This document shows, piece after piece, positions 51,526-60,972 of a stretch of 64,000 bases of DNA. Location: NCBI GenBank assembly GCA_946540435.1, contig CAMNII010000003.1, positions 1 to 64,000 of the forward strand, given 5' to 3'. The translations under genes and the position numbers were made by a program. Source of the DNA: an uncultured Prevotella sp. (GTDB lineage: Bacteria > Bacteroidota > Bacteroidia > Bacteroidales > Bacteroidaceae). The notes below the pieces were generated by a model. That model saw only the letters and a program-made list of their open reading frames with translations, searched no databases and was not told the DNA's origin. Positions within the stretch are counted from its first letter, which is position 1; each line of letters starts with the position of its first letter.

Positions 51526-54365
51526 TGTATGATGGTCTTTTTTCCGTCTTTGATGTAGATGCCTTCACGAGTTGGGAGAGTGCCTTTCCCATCCTTCCCC
51601 ATAGGGAGGTGTTTGACGAGTTGTCCGAGCTGGTTGTAGACAGGAGTTAGCTTTTCACTTTTCCCTTCTAACTTTTCACTTTGTATTCCTGTACGCTCGG
51701 CATCGGTGAGCTCGTTGTGGTTGTACTGTTTAAGCAGTACCTTGGGTGTTGTTTCACAGCATTCGCTGTCGAACTCCAGCGTCAGGTCGCGATGCTCGCC
51801 GGCAAAGAGGGTGAAGTAGTTCTCCTCCATGATGACGGGCAGGATGCGCTCTCCCGTCTCGGCATCGACGAGGCGCACCCTGACGGCGAAGGCTATCCTC
51901 TCCGATGGGTTGTTGACGCGGATATGCATCCGTGTGACACCGTCGGTCTGGGTAGTCGACAGTACTTCGTAGTTGATGTTTGCCTTGGGCAGGTTGTTCA
52001 GCTGCGTGTAGCTGTTTCTGTTGCCGCGTGTTGTCTTCCAGTAGAAGTTTTCTGAGATGATGTTCCGCTCGCTGTCGTAGAGGAACAGCCGGATGAAGTA
52101 GAGTCCGTCGAGCGGTTGTGTGTCTGTGTTTTCTGTTGAAGATTTGAAGCGATATATATTTGTTACTGTATTGGCTTCTGCCTGGATGTTGCTGACGGTG
52201 GTGCAGTAGGGCTCATAGCGTTGGCCGTTGTATCGCCGCACCTCGATGTCGGCGGTGAGTGCCTTGGCGTCTTCAGGGGTGGTGTTGATGATGTTGATAT
52301 TGTCATTGAAGCAGTTCCACTGTATGTGCAGCGGCTCGCATGCCTTCTTGGCTCCCCAGTAGGTGCCGGTAGTGTCGAGATAGTAGTCGTAGGTCTGCCA
52401 GATGAAGGAGGGGTATGCCGACTGGCTCATCCAGAAGAGCAGTCCCGAGGCGGTGTTCCACAGGTTGTCCTGCCACCCTTCGAAGAGGGCTTTCATCACC
52501 TCTATATTCATCAGCTGGGCCTTTTCGCAGAACTGCTGGGCGTTTCTGGAGACGCCGTAGCCGGTCTGCACGGACTCGAAATACTTTGTTGCTGCCGCGC
52601 CACCGCCGTATTCGGCCTTGTCGCTGAAGAAGTGTTTCTCCCACATCTCGTTGCGTGGCCACCAGTATTCTTCGGGCATGAACTCGCGGAAGCTCTCCCA
52701 CGTAGTGAAGGCACCCATGCCCAGCTCCGAGCGGAAGCCCCAGTCCACCTTGTCGCCTTGGTCGCCACCACCGCCCCAGATACCTTTCTCGAAGTATTCT
52801 TCGGGTGGGAAATTCTGCCACCAGCCGCTGCCCGACAGTCCCAGCCCCGTCCCGTCCTTGGCCTGATAGGCATCATTCGACGGGTAGCCGTTGTGGGAGT
52901 TGGGGATATAGACGCGGTCATCAGCATCGTAGGTCTTGATGAGGTTGATGATGTCCTGGTTGAGTTCCTTGTAGGGCCACCCCTCGTTGCAGCCGCACCA
53001 GACGGCGAGTGACGGGTGGTTGCGCAGCCGGATGACTTTGTCGCGGGCATTGGCAACGAACTCCTTGCGGTCGTCGGGACCGGTGAGGCCGGTGTAGGGT
53101 CCTGTCAGCCAGAAGTCATCCCATACCATGATGCCATAGCGGTCGCAGGCCTCGTAGAACTCCTCATCGGTGACGCAGCCCGTCCACAGGCGTATCATGT
53201 TGAAATGCATGTCCTTGTGCAGTCTGACGCGGGTGTCGTAGTCTTTGCCGTGGACGCGCAGCAGATAGTCGCTCATTCCCCAGTTGCCACCCTTGCAGTA
53301 GACTTTCTTGCCGTTGACATAGACCACCATCGTGGTGTTCTCCTTGCGGTATTCGTATTTTTTGATGCCGAAGGTGACGGTCCGGGTGTCGATGGTGCTG
53401 CCGTCCTTCACGACATCGAACCGGCAGGTGTAGAGGTTCTGTTCCCCCGACCCGTTAGGCCACCACAGCCTGGGGTTGTCGATGGTGATGTCGTCGAGAG
53501 AAATGTCGATGGAATCGGCTATTTCTGTTTGTATGGTCTTCTTCGTCGTCAGGTTGCCAGGCATGATGGTTGCCAGTACCTCTACCTGTGCAGACTTGTC
53601 GGAGAGGTTCATCAGCGAGGTCTGCAGCTGCAGGCGTGCCGACGTGTTGTCAGCGGTCAGCGCGGCCGTTCTCACCCAAGGGTCGCGCAGTGTCACCTCG
53701 CCGGCCACCTCGATGAACACATCGTTGGTAATGCCGCAGTTCAGTCCGGGGACGTAGGGCATCCAGTCCCAGGAGTGGCTGGCCACATAGGTTGGACATA
53801 CATAGTTGACGAAGTTGTCGTTACGGCCGATATGGTTGGCGGCCGGCATGTCAATCTTCACGGCCAGCACGTTTTTGTCTTTCAGATAGTCGGTGATGTC
53901 GTAGCGCACCGTCATCACGTGACCTTTGATGCGGCTGGGGTTCAGGGATCGTCCGTTGAGGTATACCGAGGCATAGCGGTTGATGCCTTCGAAGACGAGG
54001 ATGGCATGCTGTCCGTCGGCCATGTCTGGTCGGGAAAATGTCGTGCGGTACCAGAACGACTGGTTGTATTTCGATTCGTCTACGCGGTAGATGTTGTCTC
54101 CGAAGTCAGGGTTTTCTTCCTGCCCGGCAGCTACGTAGGCACTGAAGATGGTGCCGGGAACGATACCCGCTATGTATTCGGCAGGCGTATAGTCTTCTTT
54201 GATAGCCTTGCCGATCATCACCCCTTTGGCGGAGAACAGTTGCCATGAGGTACCGTCATACGAATTCAGGGAAAGAACCCTGTTGGCCAAGGTGCTATCT
54301 GCTGATGCTATGACAAATAGAAGGATAAGCAGGGAGTGGAACCAGAGATTTTCCTTTTTCCTCAT
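51522..54365 (-). CDS. Secreted GH2 family glycoside hydrolase (exo-beta-glycosidase)
   Basis: A 947-residue secreted enzyme (signal LLILLFVIASADSTLA). The architecture is GH2: N-terminal sugar-binding domain (about 35-215, FWYRTTFSRPDMADGQH and VYLNGRSL), an Ig-like domain (about 220-335), then a TIM barrel with the acid/base Glu461 in WCGCNEGWPY. The barrel reads FNMIRLWTGCVTDEEFYEACDRYGIMVWDDFW, which is closer to beta-mannosidase / exo-beta-glucosaminidase branches than to beta-galactosidases. Two C-terminal beta domains follow. The end (YNQLGQLVK, then GIYIKDGKKTIIQ) looks like a short T9SS sorting tail. Specificity is unsettled. Confidence 0.88.
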   Translation of the reverse strand: MRKKENLWFHSLLILLFVIASADSTLANRVLSLNSYDGTSWQLFSAKGVMIGKAIKEDYTPAEYIAGIVPGTIFSAYVAAGQEENPDFGDNIYRVDESKYNQSFWYRTTFSRPDMADGQHAILVFEGINRYASVYLNGRSLNPSRIKGHVMTVRYDITDYLKDKNVLAVKIDMPAANHIGRNDNFVNYVCPTYVASHSWDWMPYVPGLNCGITNDVFIEVAGEVTLRDPWVRTAALTADNTSARLQLQTSLMNLSDKSAQVEVLATIMPGNLTTKKTIQTEIADSIDISLDDITIDNPRLWWPNGSGEQNLYTCRFDVVKDGSTIDTRTVTFGIKKYEYRKENTTMVVYVNGKKVYCKGGNWGMSDYLLRVHGKDYDTRVRLHKDMHFNMIRLWTGCVTDEEFYEACDRYGIMVWDDFWLTGPYTGLTGPDDRKEFVANARDKVIRLRNHPSLAVWCGCNEGWPYKELNQDIINLIKTYDADDRVYIPNSHNGYPSNDAYQAKDGTGLGLSGSGWWQNFPPEEYFEKGIWGGGGDQGDKVDWGFRSELGMGAFTTWESFREFMPEEYWWPRNEMWEKHFFSDKAEYGGGAAATKYFESVQTGYGVSRNAQQFCEKAQLMNIEVMKALFEGWQDNLWNTASGLLFWMSQSAYPSFIWQTYDYYLDTTGTYWGAKKACEPLHIQWNCFNDNINIINTTPEDAKALTADIEVRRYNGQRYEPYCTTVSNIQAEANTVTNIYRFKSSTENTDTQPLDGLYFIRLFLYDSERNIISENFYWKTTRGNRNSYTQLNNLPKANINYEVLSTTQTDGVTRMHIRVNNPSERIAFAVRVRLVDAETGERILPVIMEENYFTLFAGEHRDLTLEFDSECCETTPKVLLKQYNHNELTDAERTGIQSEKLEGKSEKLTPVYNQLGQLVKHLPMGKDGKGTLPTREGIYIKDGKKTIIQ

Positions 54366-54388
54366 GACACGTTGTACTAATGGTGTTA

Positions 54389-55765
54389 TTATTTGATGGG
54401 TTCCAGGCGTACGGCCCGGGTCTGTGGCTGGTTAAGCTGGTAGATGCGGTCGACGAGCATGTCCATCTCGGCGATATAGGCTTCGCGTACCTCCTGATGA
54501 ATCATCTTGTCGTAGAGCTCACGGCGGGCAGCCACCCATCCGTCTTTCTTCTCGCCCTCACGGAATACCTCGGCGGCATGTTCGTCGTTGACATCAAGCA
54601 GGCCGCGCGGCATGAAGAAGTTATATTGCAGCCAGGCATAGTCGCGGAAGCGGCGTTCTATCTCCCAGCGCTCTTCGTTCAGCACCATCACCTTGCACGC
54701 CTGCTGATACTGTGGTGTGTGGCGGTAGCAGGCCAGGTTGACACCTTCCTGCAGCTGTTGGGCAGAGAGGGTGTCGATGAGGATGTTGTCGATAAGCAGA
54801 CGATACTGACCTTTCAGTCCTGTCACCTTCAGTTCCTCACGGTTCATCTCGTCCATGAATTCCGGACAGAACTTCACGATGTCGGCCTGCGGACGCTTGA
54901 AACCCCAACCATGAGCGATGGTGTCGAGGGGATAGGGTAGTGATGCTGCCGTGTAGTCGAAGGTGACGAGACCTTTCCTGTTGCTGAAGTTTTCGATTTT
55001 ACAATTCTCCGCTATCGGTGCTTTCTTCTTGCCGTCATAGCCCAACCGTGCCACGGGCTTGCCGGCCATGCCTTGTGCCTTCAGGAAGAGGTAGGCCATA
55101 TACATGTGTCCGTCGTTATCGGGATGCACGCGGTCGTTGCCGATGAGGGTGAATGTCGGGTCTTTGGCCTGCTCGCGGGCATTGACCTCCAGCATCGGCA
55201 CGTTGAAGTCCACCATCTCCCACCCGTTGGCACGGGCTGCGGAGTCCTGGAAGGCAATGATCTTCTGCATGTAGTCGTTTTTGTTCTTGAAGATATTGTC
55301 GTTGAACGTCGATGTCTGGTCGTAGGGCGACGTGCCGATCATGATCTTCCTGACATCCGTTGCTCCTTTCAGGCGTTTCTCTATCTGCAGGAAGTTCTCG
55401 CGGCTCTCAGCCACCTTGCTGTTTCCGAAGGCCTCGGCATTGTCGCCATTGTATTCAAAATATCCGGAGTCGTTCATGCCAAAGGTCAGCGTGATGATGT
55501 TCGGACGCTTGGCGAAGACATCACCGTCTAATCGCTGTAGGATTTGTCCTGCCGTGTCGCCACCGATGCCGCAGTTGGCCATCCACAAGCGTTCACCGGG
55601 GAAGCGAGTCATGTAGTAGAGCCAGATATACGAATGGTAGTGACCGCCGTCGGTGATGCTGTTGCCGACGAAGGCCACACGGTCACCGGCTTTGAAGGGT
55701 GCTACCTGCTGAGCAGTAGCAGAGCAGCATATGGCAGCGGCAAAAAGAATAAGGAGCTTTTTCAT
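54389..55765 (-). CDS. Secreted SGNH/GDSL hydrolase, paralogue B
   Basis: A 458-residue secreted esterase (signal KLLILFAAAICCSATA) collinear with the SGNH protein at 47178-48593. FVGNSITDGGHYHSY, GIGGDTAG, FGMNDSG and DRVHPDNDGHMYMAYL contain the four SGNH blocks, and the additional C-terminal half (DYTAASLPYPLDTIA, WEIERRFRDYAW) is shared. ATG 55765 is preferred because the signal peptide starts there; the longer frame overlaps the sigma factor gene. It starts the GH2-esterase group, 23 bases before the GH2 gene. Confidence 0.85.
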   Translation of the reverse strand: MKKLLILFAAAICCSATAQQVAPFKAGDRVAFVGNSITDGGHYHSYIWLYYMTRFPGERLWMANCGIGGDTAGQILQRLDGDVFAKRPNIITLTFGMNDSGYFEYNGDNAEAFGNSKVAESRENFLQIEKRLKGATDVRKIMIGTSPYDQTSTFNDNIFKNKNDYMQKIIAFQDSAARANGWEMVDFNVPMLEVNAREQAKDPTFTLIGNDRVHPDNDGHMYMAYLFLKAQGMAGKPVARLGYDGKKKAPIAENCKIENFSNRKGLVTFDYTAASLPYPLDTIAHGWGFKRPQADIVKFCPEFMDEMNREELKVTGLKGQYRLLIDNILIDTLSAQQLQEGVNLACYRHTPQYQQACKVMVLNEERWEIERRFRDYAWLQYNFFMPRGLLDVNDEHAAEVFREGEKKDGWVAARRELYDKMIHQEVREAYIAEMDMLVDRIYQLNQPQTRAVRLEPIK

Positions 55766-55790
55766 ATTTAAATAAACAGTTTTCTGAAGA

Positions 55791-56300
55791 TTACACAACT
55801 TGGAGCATTTTCCGGAGTTTGTTCAGGGCTATCGTCATCTGGCAGGCCACAGTATTCTTTGAGATACCAAGTGCCTCACCAATCTCATGGTACTGCAGGC
55901 CTTCTATACGACTCATGCAGAAGATGGTGCGACAACGTGTCGGCAGCATGCTCACCGCCTTGTTCACGTGAACCTCCAATTCCCGATAGAGCACCTCCGT
56001 TTCGGTAGCCGACTTATTGATCATCGACTCCATCATGATGTCGCGAGCCATCGTCTGTAGGGTTCGCCGACAATATTCACGCTTGTAAGCCTCATGCTTC
56101 ATGATGTCGAGACAGCGGTTGCGTACCGACGAGTATGCGTAAGAGGCGATATTGTTCAGGAAGGTCAGCTGTTCGCGCCGCTCCCAGAGCATCGTTATGA
56201 CATCCTGTACGACATCCTCAGCATCCTCTCGTGGCAGATAGCGGCAGGCCATGTCGACCATCGGGGTGAAATGTGTAAGGTATAAAGTTTCTATATCCAT
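55791..56300 (-). CDS. ECF RNA polymerase sigma-70 factor
   Basis: A 169-residue sigma factor of the Bacteroidetes ECF kind. Region 2 shows PREDAEDVVQDVITMLWERR, and region 4 has the helix-turn-helix YHEIGEALGISKNTVACQM preceded by PTRCRTIFCMSRIEGL. The ATG at 56300 (MDIETLYLTHF) is chosen; an upstream start would overlap the GH130-like stop. No FecR-type anti-sigma gene or SusC transducer is adjacent, although such sigma factors usually have one. It may turn on the surrounding hydrolase genes. Confidence 0.9.
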   Translation of the reverse strand: MDIETLYLTHFTPMVDMACRYLPREDAEDVVQDVITMLWERREQLTFLNNIASYAYSSVRNRCLDIMKHEAYKREYCRRTLQTMARDIMMESMINKSATETEVLYRELEVHVNKAVSMLPTRCRTIFCMSRIEGLQYHEIGEALGISKNTVACQMTIALNKLRKMLQVV

Positions 56301-56340
56301 AGGCTTAAGAATTAGTGGGTATAGTGAAGAATAATTTTTG

Positions 56341-57459
56341 TCACGGTTCATATACGGCAACACCTACGCGGGAGTCGGCACAGCCATAGTAGAGAAACCA
56401 CTTGCCTTGATGGGGCACAAGGCCTTCGATAAACACTGTTCCTGCCGGATACTGGCCGGATTTCTCGAACGATGCCTCGGGGATGAAGAACGGTATGTCC
56501 AGTCGGCCGATGACCTTTGTGGGGTCGCTCTTCGAGAAGAGCACCTGACCGGCACAGTAACTGTTGGCGGTATAACGGCTGTCACCCAGTCCGTCACCGC
56601 CGTTCTTGCCGTTATACATCAGCAGGATGCCGTCCTTGGTCATGACGGCGGGAGGTCCGCACTCCGTCAGCTGACTGTCAAAATAGCCGTCGCGAGGCTC
56701 TATGACTTTCAGGAAATCACCCTTTTCATCGACCATCGGAGTCCAGTTGATGAGGTCTTCCGAGGTAGCCACGTTCACGAACTGTTCGCCCCAGTACATC
56801 CAGTACTTACCTTTTATTTTTGCGATGACCTGCCGGCCGTTCTTCATCTTCGTGACGATAGATGCCGACTTCGAGAAGACGTGGGCAAACTTGCCGCCGT
56901 ATGCCTTGGCGAAGGGAGATCCGTATTTCGTCCAGGTGACCAGGTCGCGCGAGGTAGCCACACCCAGTCGCGCCTGCTTGCGGTTCCATTGCGTGTACAT
57001 CATGACATATAGACCATCTTCGGTCATACATACACGCGGGTCTTCACAACCGCCGGGACATTCGTTCTCAGCCTCGTTGTCTGTGGCATCAGGGAAGAGT
57101 ACGGGAGCCCCATGGCGCTTAAAGTGCAGACCGTCGTCCGAGGAGGCATAGCCGATGCGCGAGGTGCGTGAGCCGATGCCCGTGGCGGAGTTGTCCTCCG
57201 CACGATAGAGCACGACGACTTTACCGTTGATGACCGTAGCGGCAGGGTTGAAAGTGTCACTTTCTTCCCATTTCATCGGACGTTTCTGCATGGGACACCA
57301 GAATTCCGACTGTTCATCGGGCGAGATAATCGGGTTGATGCCGGCAGGTCGCTGCCATCCCGTCCATGCCCACGAATATTCCTTGCCGGCCAGTGGTTGG
57401 GCTGTTGCGGCTGTCAGTGTCAGGATGAGTACTGCTGTTGTCGTGACAATTCTCTTCAT
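56341..57459 (-). CDS. Secreted GH130-like glycoside hydrolase/phosphorylase
   Basis: A 372-residue secreted protein (signal TTTAVLILTLTAATA). It has a five-bladed propeller with GH130 features: NPIISPDE, FNPAATVINGKVVVLYRAED, the signature GCEDPRV with Asp140 as likely general acid, MMYTQWN, and the C-terminal VFIEGLVPHQGKWFLYYGCADSRVGVA. GH130 enzymes phosphorolyse or hydrolyse beta-mannosides. A cleavable signal peptide favours the hydrolase branch, because phosphorylases are normally cytosolic; that point is inference. First gene of the series, about 30 bases behind a -7 box. Confidence 0.85.
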   Translation of the reverse strand: MKRIVTTTAVLILTLTAATAQPLAGKEYSWAWTGWQRPAGINPIISPDEQSEFWCPMQKRPMKWEESDTFNPAATVINGKVVVLYRAEDNSATGIGSRTSRIGYASSDDGLHFKRHGAPVLFPDATDNEAENECPGGCEDPRVCMTEDGLYVMMYTQWNRKQARLGVATSRDLVTWTKYGSPFAKAYGGKFAHVFSKSASIVTKMKNGRQVIAKIKGKYWMYWGEQFVNVATSEDLINWTPMVDEKGDFLKVIEPRDGYFDSQLTECGPPAVMTKDGILLMYNGKNGGDGLGDSRYTANSYCAGQVLFSKSDPTKVIGRLDIPFFIPEASFEKSGQYPAGTVFIEGLVPHQGKWFLYYGCADSRVGVAVYEP

Positions 57460-57490
57460 ACGGATAAGGGCTTTTAGTCAATTCTGGGTG

Positions 57491-57498
57491 CAAAATTA
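57491..57498 (-). promoter_or_regulatory. -7 box upstream of the GH130-like gene
   Basis: TAATTTTG on the minus strand, 31 bases before ATG 57459. The -33 element is unclear. The same message could carry the sigma factor and downstream hydrolase genes. Confidence 0.5.
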
Positions 57499-57574
57499 CA
57501 AAAACCCTTCAGAAAGAGATAAAAAAATACAATTTAAAAATATAAAAATCCAACCCATTTCACCGGTTGCCCGC

Positions 57575-57593
57575 AAAGCGACCGGATCGCTTT
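57575..57593. repeat. Short perfect hairpin between RND and GH130-like genes
   Basis: aaagcga (57575-57581) pairs with tcgcttt (57587-57593) around ccgga, possibly the terminator of the RND operon. The remainder of 57508-57719 shows only a GC-rich ggtttctgtcccccggg piece. Confidence 0.35.
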
Positions 57594-57719
57594 GAGTGCG
57601 TTGCCCCTGCGGGGTTTCTGTCCCCCGGGAAACCGAAGGGGGTTATAGAAGTTAACAGGAGTCTTGCGGATGAAGACGAAGTCAAAGACTAAGAATATAC
57701 CAGAAGTCATATTAACTCT

Positions 57720-60700
57720 TTATTCTCCTTTGGAGACTGTTGGTCGGGTTTCTAACTTTAAGAAAACAGGCATTACGAAGACCAAAGCAATAATAGAGAA
57801 CAAAAGGCCGCCTGTAGAGCCCACGGCAAAGGAGAACCAAAAAGGCTCACTGTCTCCATCTATAAAGAAAGGCACCAGACCGAGCACAGTGGAAAGAACG
57901 GTCAGAAATACGGCTATGATTTTGTGGTTGTAAGCCCTGACATACGCCTTTAGCGGTGAAAGTGTAGGATGTGCCTCGCTCAGGTTGCGGTATTCGTGCT
58001 GGATGTATATTCCTGCATTCACCGTCAGTCCGGCCAGCATCACCATCGACGCATAGCCGCCGGTGCCGAATTCCACGCCGCTGAAGCTGTAGGTGAGGAA
58101 CGTTCCAATGAGCGATGCTGGTATCAGCAGCACGATGGTAAAAGCATCATAGAGGCTTTCGAACAGGATGCTGCAGATGAAGAAAATGATGATTGCGATG
58201 AGGCCGATGAGCCAGTACTGCGTGCCGTCATCATGATAGTAGCCATACGACTTGTTCAAGCACCGATATCCTACAGGCATCCCGGCATTAAACTTTTCCG
58301 TTATCTGCCGGACGTACCGGCTGGCGTAGGTATAGGATCCCAGGATGTTGAAGGCCACGCGCAGCACATATTCCTGATTGACCTTCGGGATGCAGTTTTT
58401 GGCCTCGCGCCTTTGCACCTCCATGAAGTCAGTGAGCCGTGTGTCATTGCCAGCAACATGGAGATATGCGTTCTTCAGCATCCAGAGGTCAAAGTCGTCC
58501 TGTCCACGGGATTTCAGATGTATCGGGGCGGAGATGTCCCTGTCCTCATAACGGTCAATGTCATAGCCGGAAAGAATCTCCTTGAGGGCATGGTGTGCTG
58601 CCGGGATGTCGAAGCCATAGAGCGCCACCCGCTCCTTGTTGTACTCCATATAGAACTCATCTTCCTGCCGTTCGTGTCCGGGAGTCTCAATGATAAGGTC
58701 GGTGACACGATTGTTTTTTCTCATCTCGCGGCACATGTCTTCGGCGATTCGGTACAGCCTGTCGTAGTTGTAGCCGGCAATCTCTATGCGGTTGCTGCGG
58801 TATTGTAGGTTGAGCGAGTTGCTGAAGCCACGTTCACTGACCCCACTCGTACTCCAGTCGGCACCGCCGATGGTGATGACCTTACCGATGACCTTGTTTT
58901 CGAGCAGATAAGGGAACGACGTGTTCTTGAATTCTTCCTTGAACTTGACATCTACCGTTGCCCCCCATCCCTCGACACGCGTCTCAAAGCGTTCTATCTC
59001 CTTGAACCCCGCAAGGAAGTGGTCGAGGATGAGCACCTTCTCGTTCAGTTGTGCTGCCGTACCACCCAGTGGCATCTGCGCCCGGATGTGCAGTTGTATG
59101 TCACTTTCTTTGTCGCGGCTGAAAGTATTCTCGGAGAGCGATTCCGTGAAGAGTCTCATTGTTCCTCCAAAAACTTTCGACAGCGGTTCCTTGCACTTCT
59201 GTTGGAAAAAAGCTGAGCCAAGCGTATTATTGTAAAGAGAGGCATACCACTTTTCCTCCTCCTCCTTGCCGTCCACATTCCACGAATACGGATTGGAGTC
59301 TCCCCATTTAGCAGGCAGCAGATGGAAAGGAATACCGAAGGCCATGACGAGAAGGATGATGTATATCCACCGCCTCTTTTGCACGAAGCCTACATATCTT
59401 GTGTAAGACCGTTTCCACCACAGCAGGAAACGCTCATGGCGGATGTGTCCTTTCTGTCGGCTCTCATAATGCAGCGACTCGATGAGTGCCGGGACGAAGA
59501 AGTAGGCCACAGCGAGTGCCACCGACAGGTTGATGATGACAATGAGTGCAAAGTCCCGCAGGTCGTGCTGCAGATAGTCCGGCAGCCAAAACACTACTAC
59601 GAGCGAGCCTATCGTCGTCAGCAAGGCGGCAAGGATGGCCAGGAACATCCGTCGGTTGCGGTAGTAACCGTAATGGTCTACCATCACGACTGATGAGTCT
59701 ATTATCAGACCCAGCGACACGGTTATACCGGCCAGGCTGTAGATGTGTAGCCGGACATCGAACATCCAGTAGGCGATGACGGCTGCAAGGAGGTTCGCTG
59801 TCAGTGTAGTGAGCATGATGAACAGATAGCGCCAGTCGCGCCTTACCAGCCATAGGAAAAGAAACAGGATGACAAGCGACATCAGTGAGCGCCACACCAG
59901 CTTATGCAGCTCGCTTTCCTTTTCCTGGGCCTTGTCGTAGTTCAGCGTCAGGTACACGCCGTCTTTGAGTCCGCGGCCTATCTCATCCATCTTGGCACGA
60001 AGCGCTGATGAGGTCTTTATCACATTCGCCTCTGCGTCGACATGGATGTTGAGATAAATGGTACCCAGGCCGTTCACGCGATAATAGCTGCCCGGCTGCC
60101 GGTCTTTATATTCATAGGTGGCGAGGTCGTTCAGAAAGACCGTCTTTCCGTCAACGGTGCCGATGGGCATCTCCTCCAGATTCTTTGTAAATCGGCCGGT
60201 CTGCAGGTAGAGTGCCATCTTCTCCTGGTTTCCGTTCGTATTTGTAGCCAAAACTTCACCGATGATGTCGCTGCGTCCCATGAAGCTTCTTATTGCTTTT
60301 TCTATATCGGAAGCAGACAGACCGTAACTGGCCAGGATGAAAGGATTGTAAGTGATCTCGATATATTTGCTGCGTCCGCCGGTAATCTCAACATGTCTGA
60401 CGTCAGGATGTCGGCGCAGTTCCGGCTCTACGGTGCGCATGAGGTAATCCTTTATCTGCTCGTCGCTGAGAGATGAATTCACCTGATAGGTCAGCAGGAG
60501 AGCCGTCGTTTCTTTCCGACGTTGCTCATTCACCACGTCGCCTCCCTCAACAACAGGATAGCTCACGCCCTCGGGCAATTTTTTCCTTATCTGCTTAAGC
60601 AGCGAGCCTATCTCGAATTTCACTGCTGACACGTCTGCTTTCTTCTTCAGCTGAACGACAATGCGTCCCGAACCGAAGTACGACTCCGACGAAACCTTCT

Positions 60701-60944
60701 CCACTCCCCCCATGGCAGCCACCAATCCTTCTATACGCGATGTCACATTCTGTTCAATAACTTTCGCCGATGTACCATGCCACGAGAAAGAGATGGTCAG
60801 CGTGCTGCCCTGGCGGGGACGCGGACTGTCGGCCACGTCAATCTTGGGAATGAGCGCGGCACCAATCACCATCAGTATGGCAAGAGTGAACAGCGCGGTG
60901 AAGTGCGTCCTGCCGTTGCTGTTATGATTCGGAATCTTCATCAT
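57720..60944 (-). CDS. RND efflux transporter permease (AcrB/MdtC-like), second of a tandem pair
   Basis: A 1074-residue inner-membrane proton-driven exporter permease. It has the N-terminal span (HFTALFTLAILMVIGAAL), two large periplasmic loops (about 50-330 and 560-870) and twelve expected spans in two repeats. VSLGLIIDSSVVMVDH (TM4 region) and VMLAGLTVNAGIYIQHEY (TM10 region) carry the RND signatures. In TM4 the paired Asp relay looks altered: IIDSSVVMVDH has only one Asp where AcrB has DD, which is often seen in one partner of heteromeric MdtBC-type pumps. It starts 28 bases after the first permease gene. Confidence 0.88.
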   Translation of the reverse strand: MMKIPNHNSNGRTHFTALFTLAILMVIGAALIPKIDVADSPRPRQGSTLTISFSWHGTSAKVIEQNVTSRIEGLVAAMGGVEKVSSESYFGSGRIVVQLKKKADVSAVKFEIGSLLKQIRKKLPEGVSYPVVEGGDVVNEQRRKETTALLLTYQVNSSLSDEQIKDYLMRTVEPELRRHPDVRHVEITGGRSKYIEITYNPFILASYGLSASDIEKAIRSFMGRSDIIGEVLATNTNGNQEKMALYLQTGRFTKNLEEMPIGTVDGKTVFLNDLATYEYKDRQPGSYYRVNGLGTIYLNIHVDAEANVIKTSSALRAKMDEIGRGLKDGVYLTLNYDKAQEKESELHKLVWRSLMSLVILFLFLWLVRRDWRYLFIMLTTLTANLLAAVIAYWMFDVRLHIYSLAGITVSLGLIIDSSVVMVDHYGYYRNRRMFLAILAALLTTIGSLVVVFWLPDYLQHDLRDFALIVIINLSVALAVAYFFVPALIESLHYESRQKGHIRHERFLLWWKRSYTRYVGFVQKRRWIYIILLVMAFGIPFHLLPAKWGDSNPYSWNVDGKEEEEKWYASLYNNTLGSAFFQQKCKEPLSKVFGGTMRLFTESLSENTFSRDKESDIQLHIRAQMPLGGTAAQLNEKVLILDHFLAGFKEIERFETRVEGWGATVDVKFKEEFKNTSFPYLLENKVIGKVITIGGADWSTSGVSERGFSNSLNLQYRSNRIEIAGYNYDRLYRIAEDMCREMRKNNRVTDLIIETPGHERQEDEFYMEYNKERVALYGFDIPAAHHALKEILSGYDIDRYEDRDISAPIHLKSRGQDDFDLWMLKNAYLHVAGNDTRLTDFMEVQRREAKNCIPKVNQEYVLRVAFNILGSYTYASRYVRQITEKFNAGMPVGYRCLNKSYGYYHDDGTQYWLIGLIAIIIFFICSILFESLYDAFTIVLLIPASLIGTFLTYSFSGVEFGTGGYASMVMLAGLTVNAGIYIQHEYRNLSEAHPTLSPLKAYVRAYNHKIIAVFLTVLSTVLGLVPFFIDGDSEPFWFSFAVGSTGGLLFSIIALVFVMPVFLKLETRPTVSKGE

Positions 60945-60972
60945 AGGAAAATGTGATTAAGCGAGAGCAGAG

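Noticed and set aside
53016..54248. 410-codon plus-strand frame
   Set aside because: Antisense to the GH2 gene, which has an intact architecture and the GCNEGWP acid/base motif.
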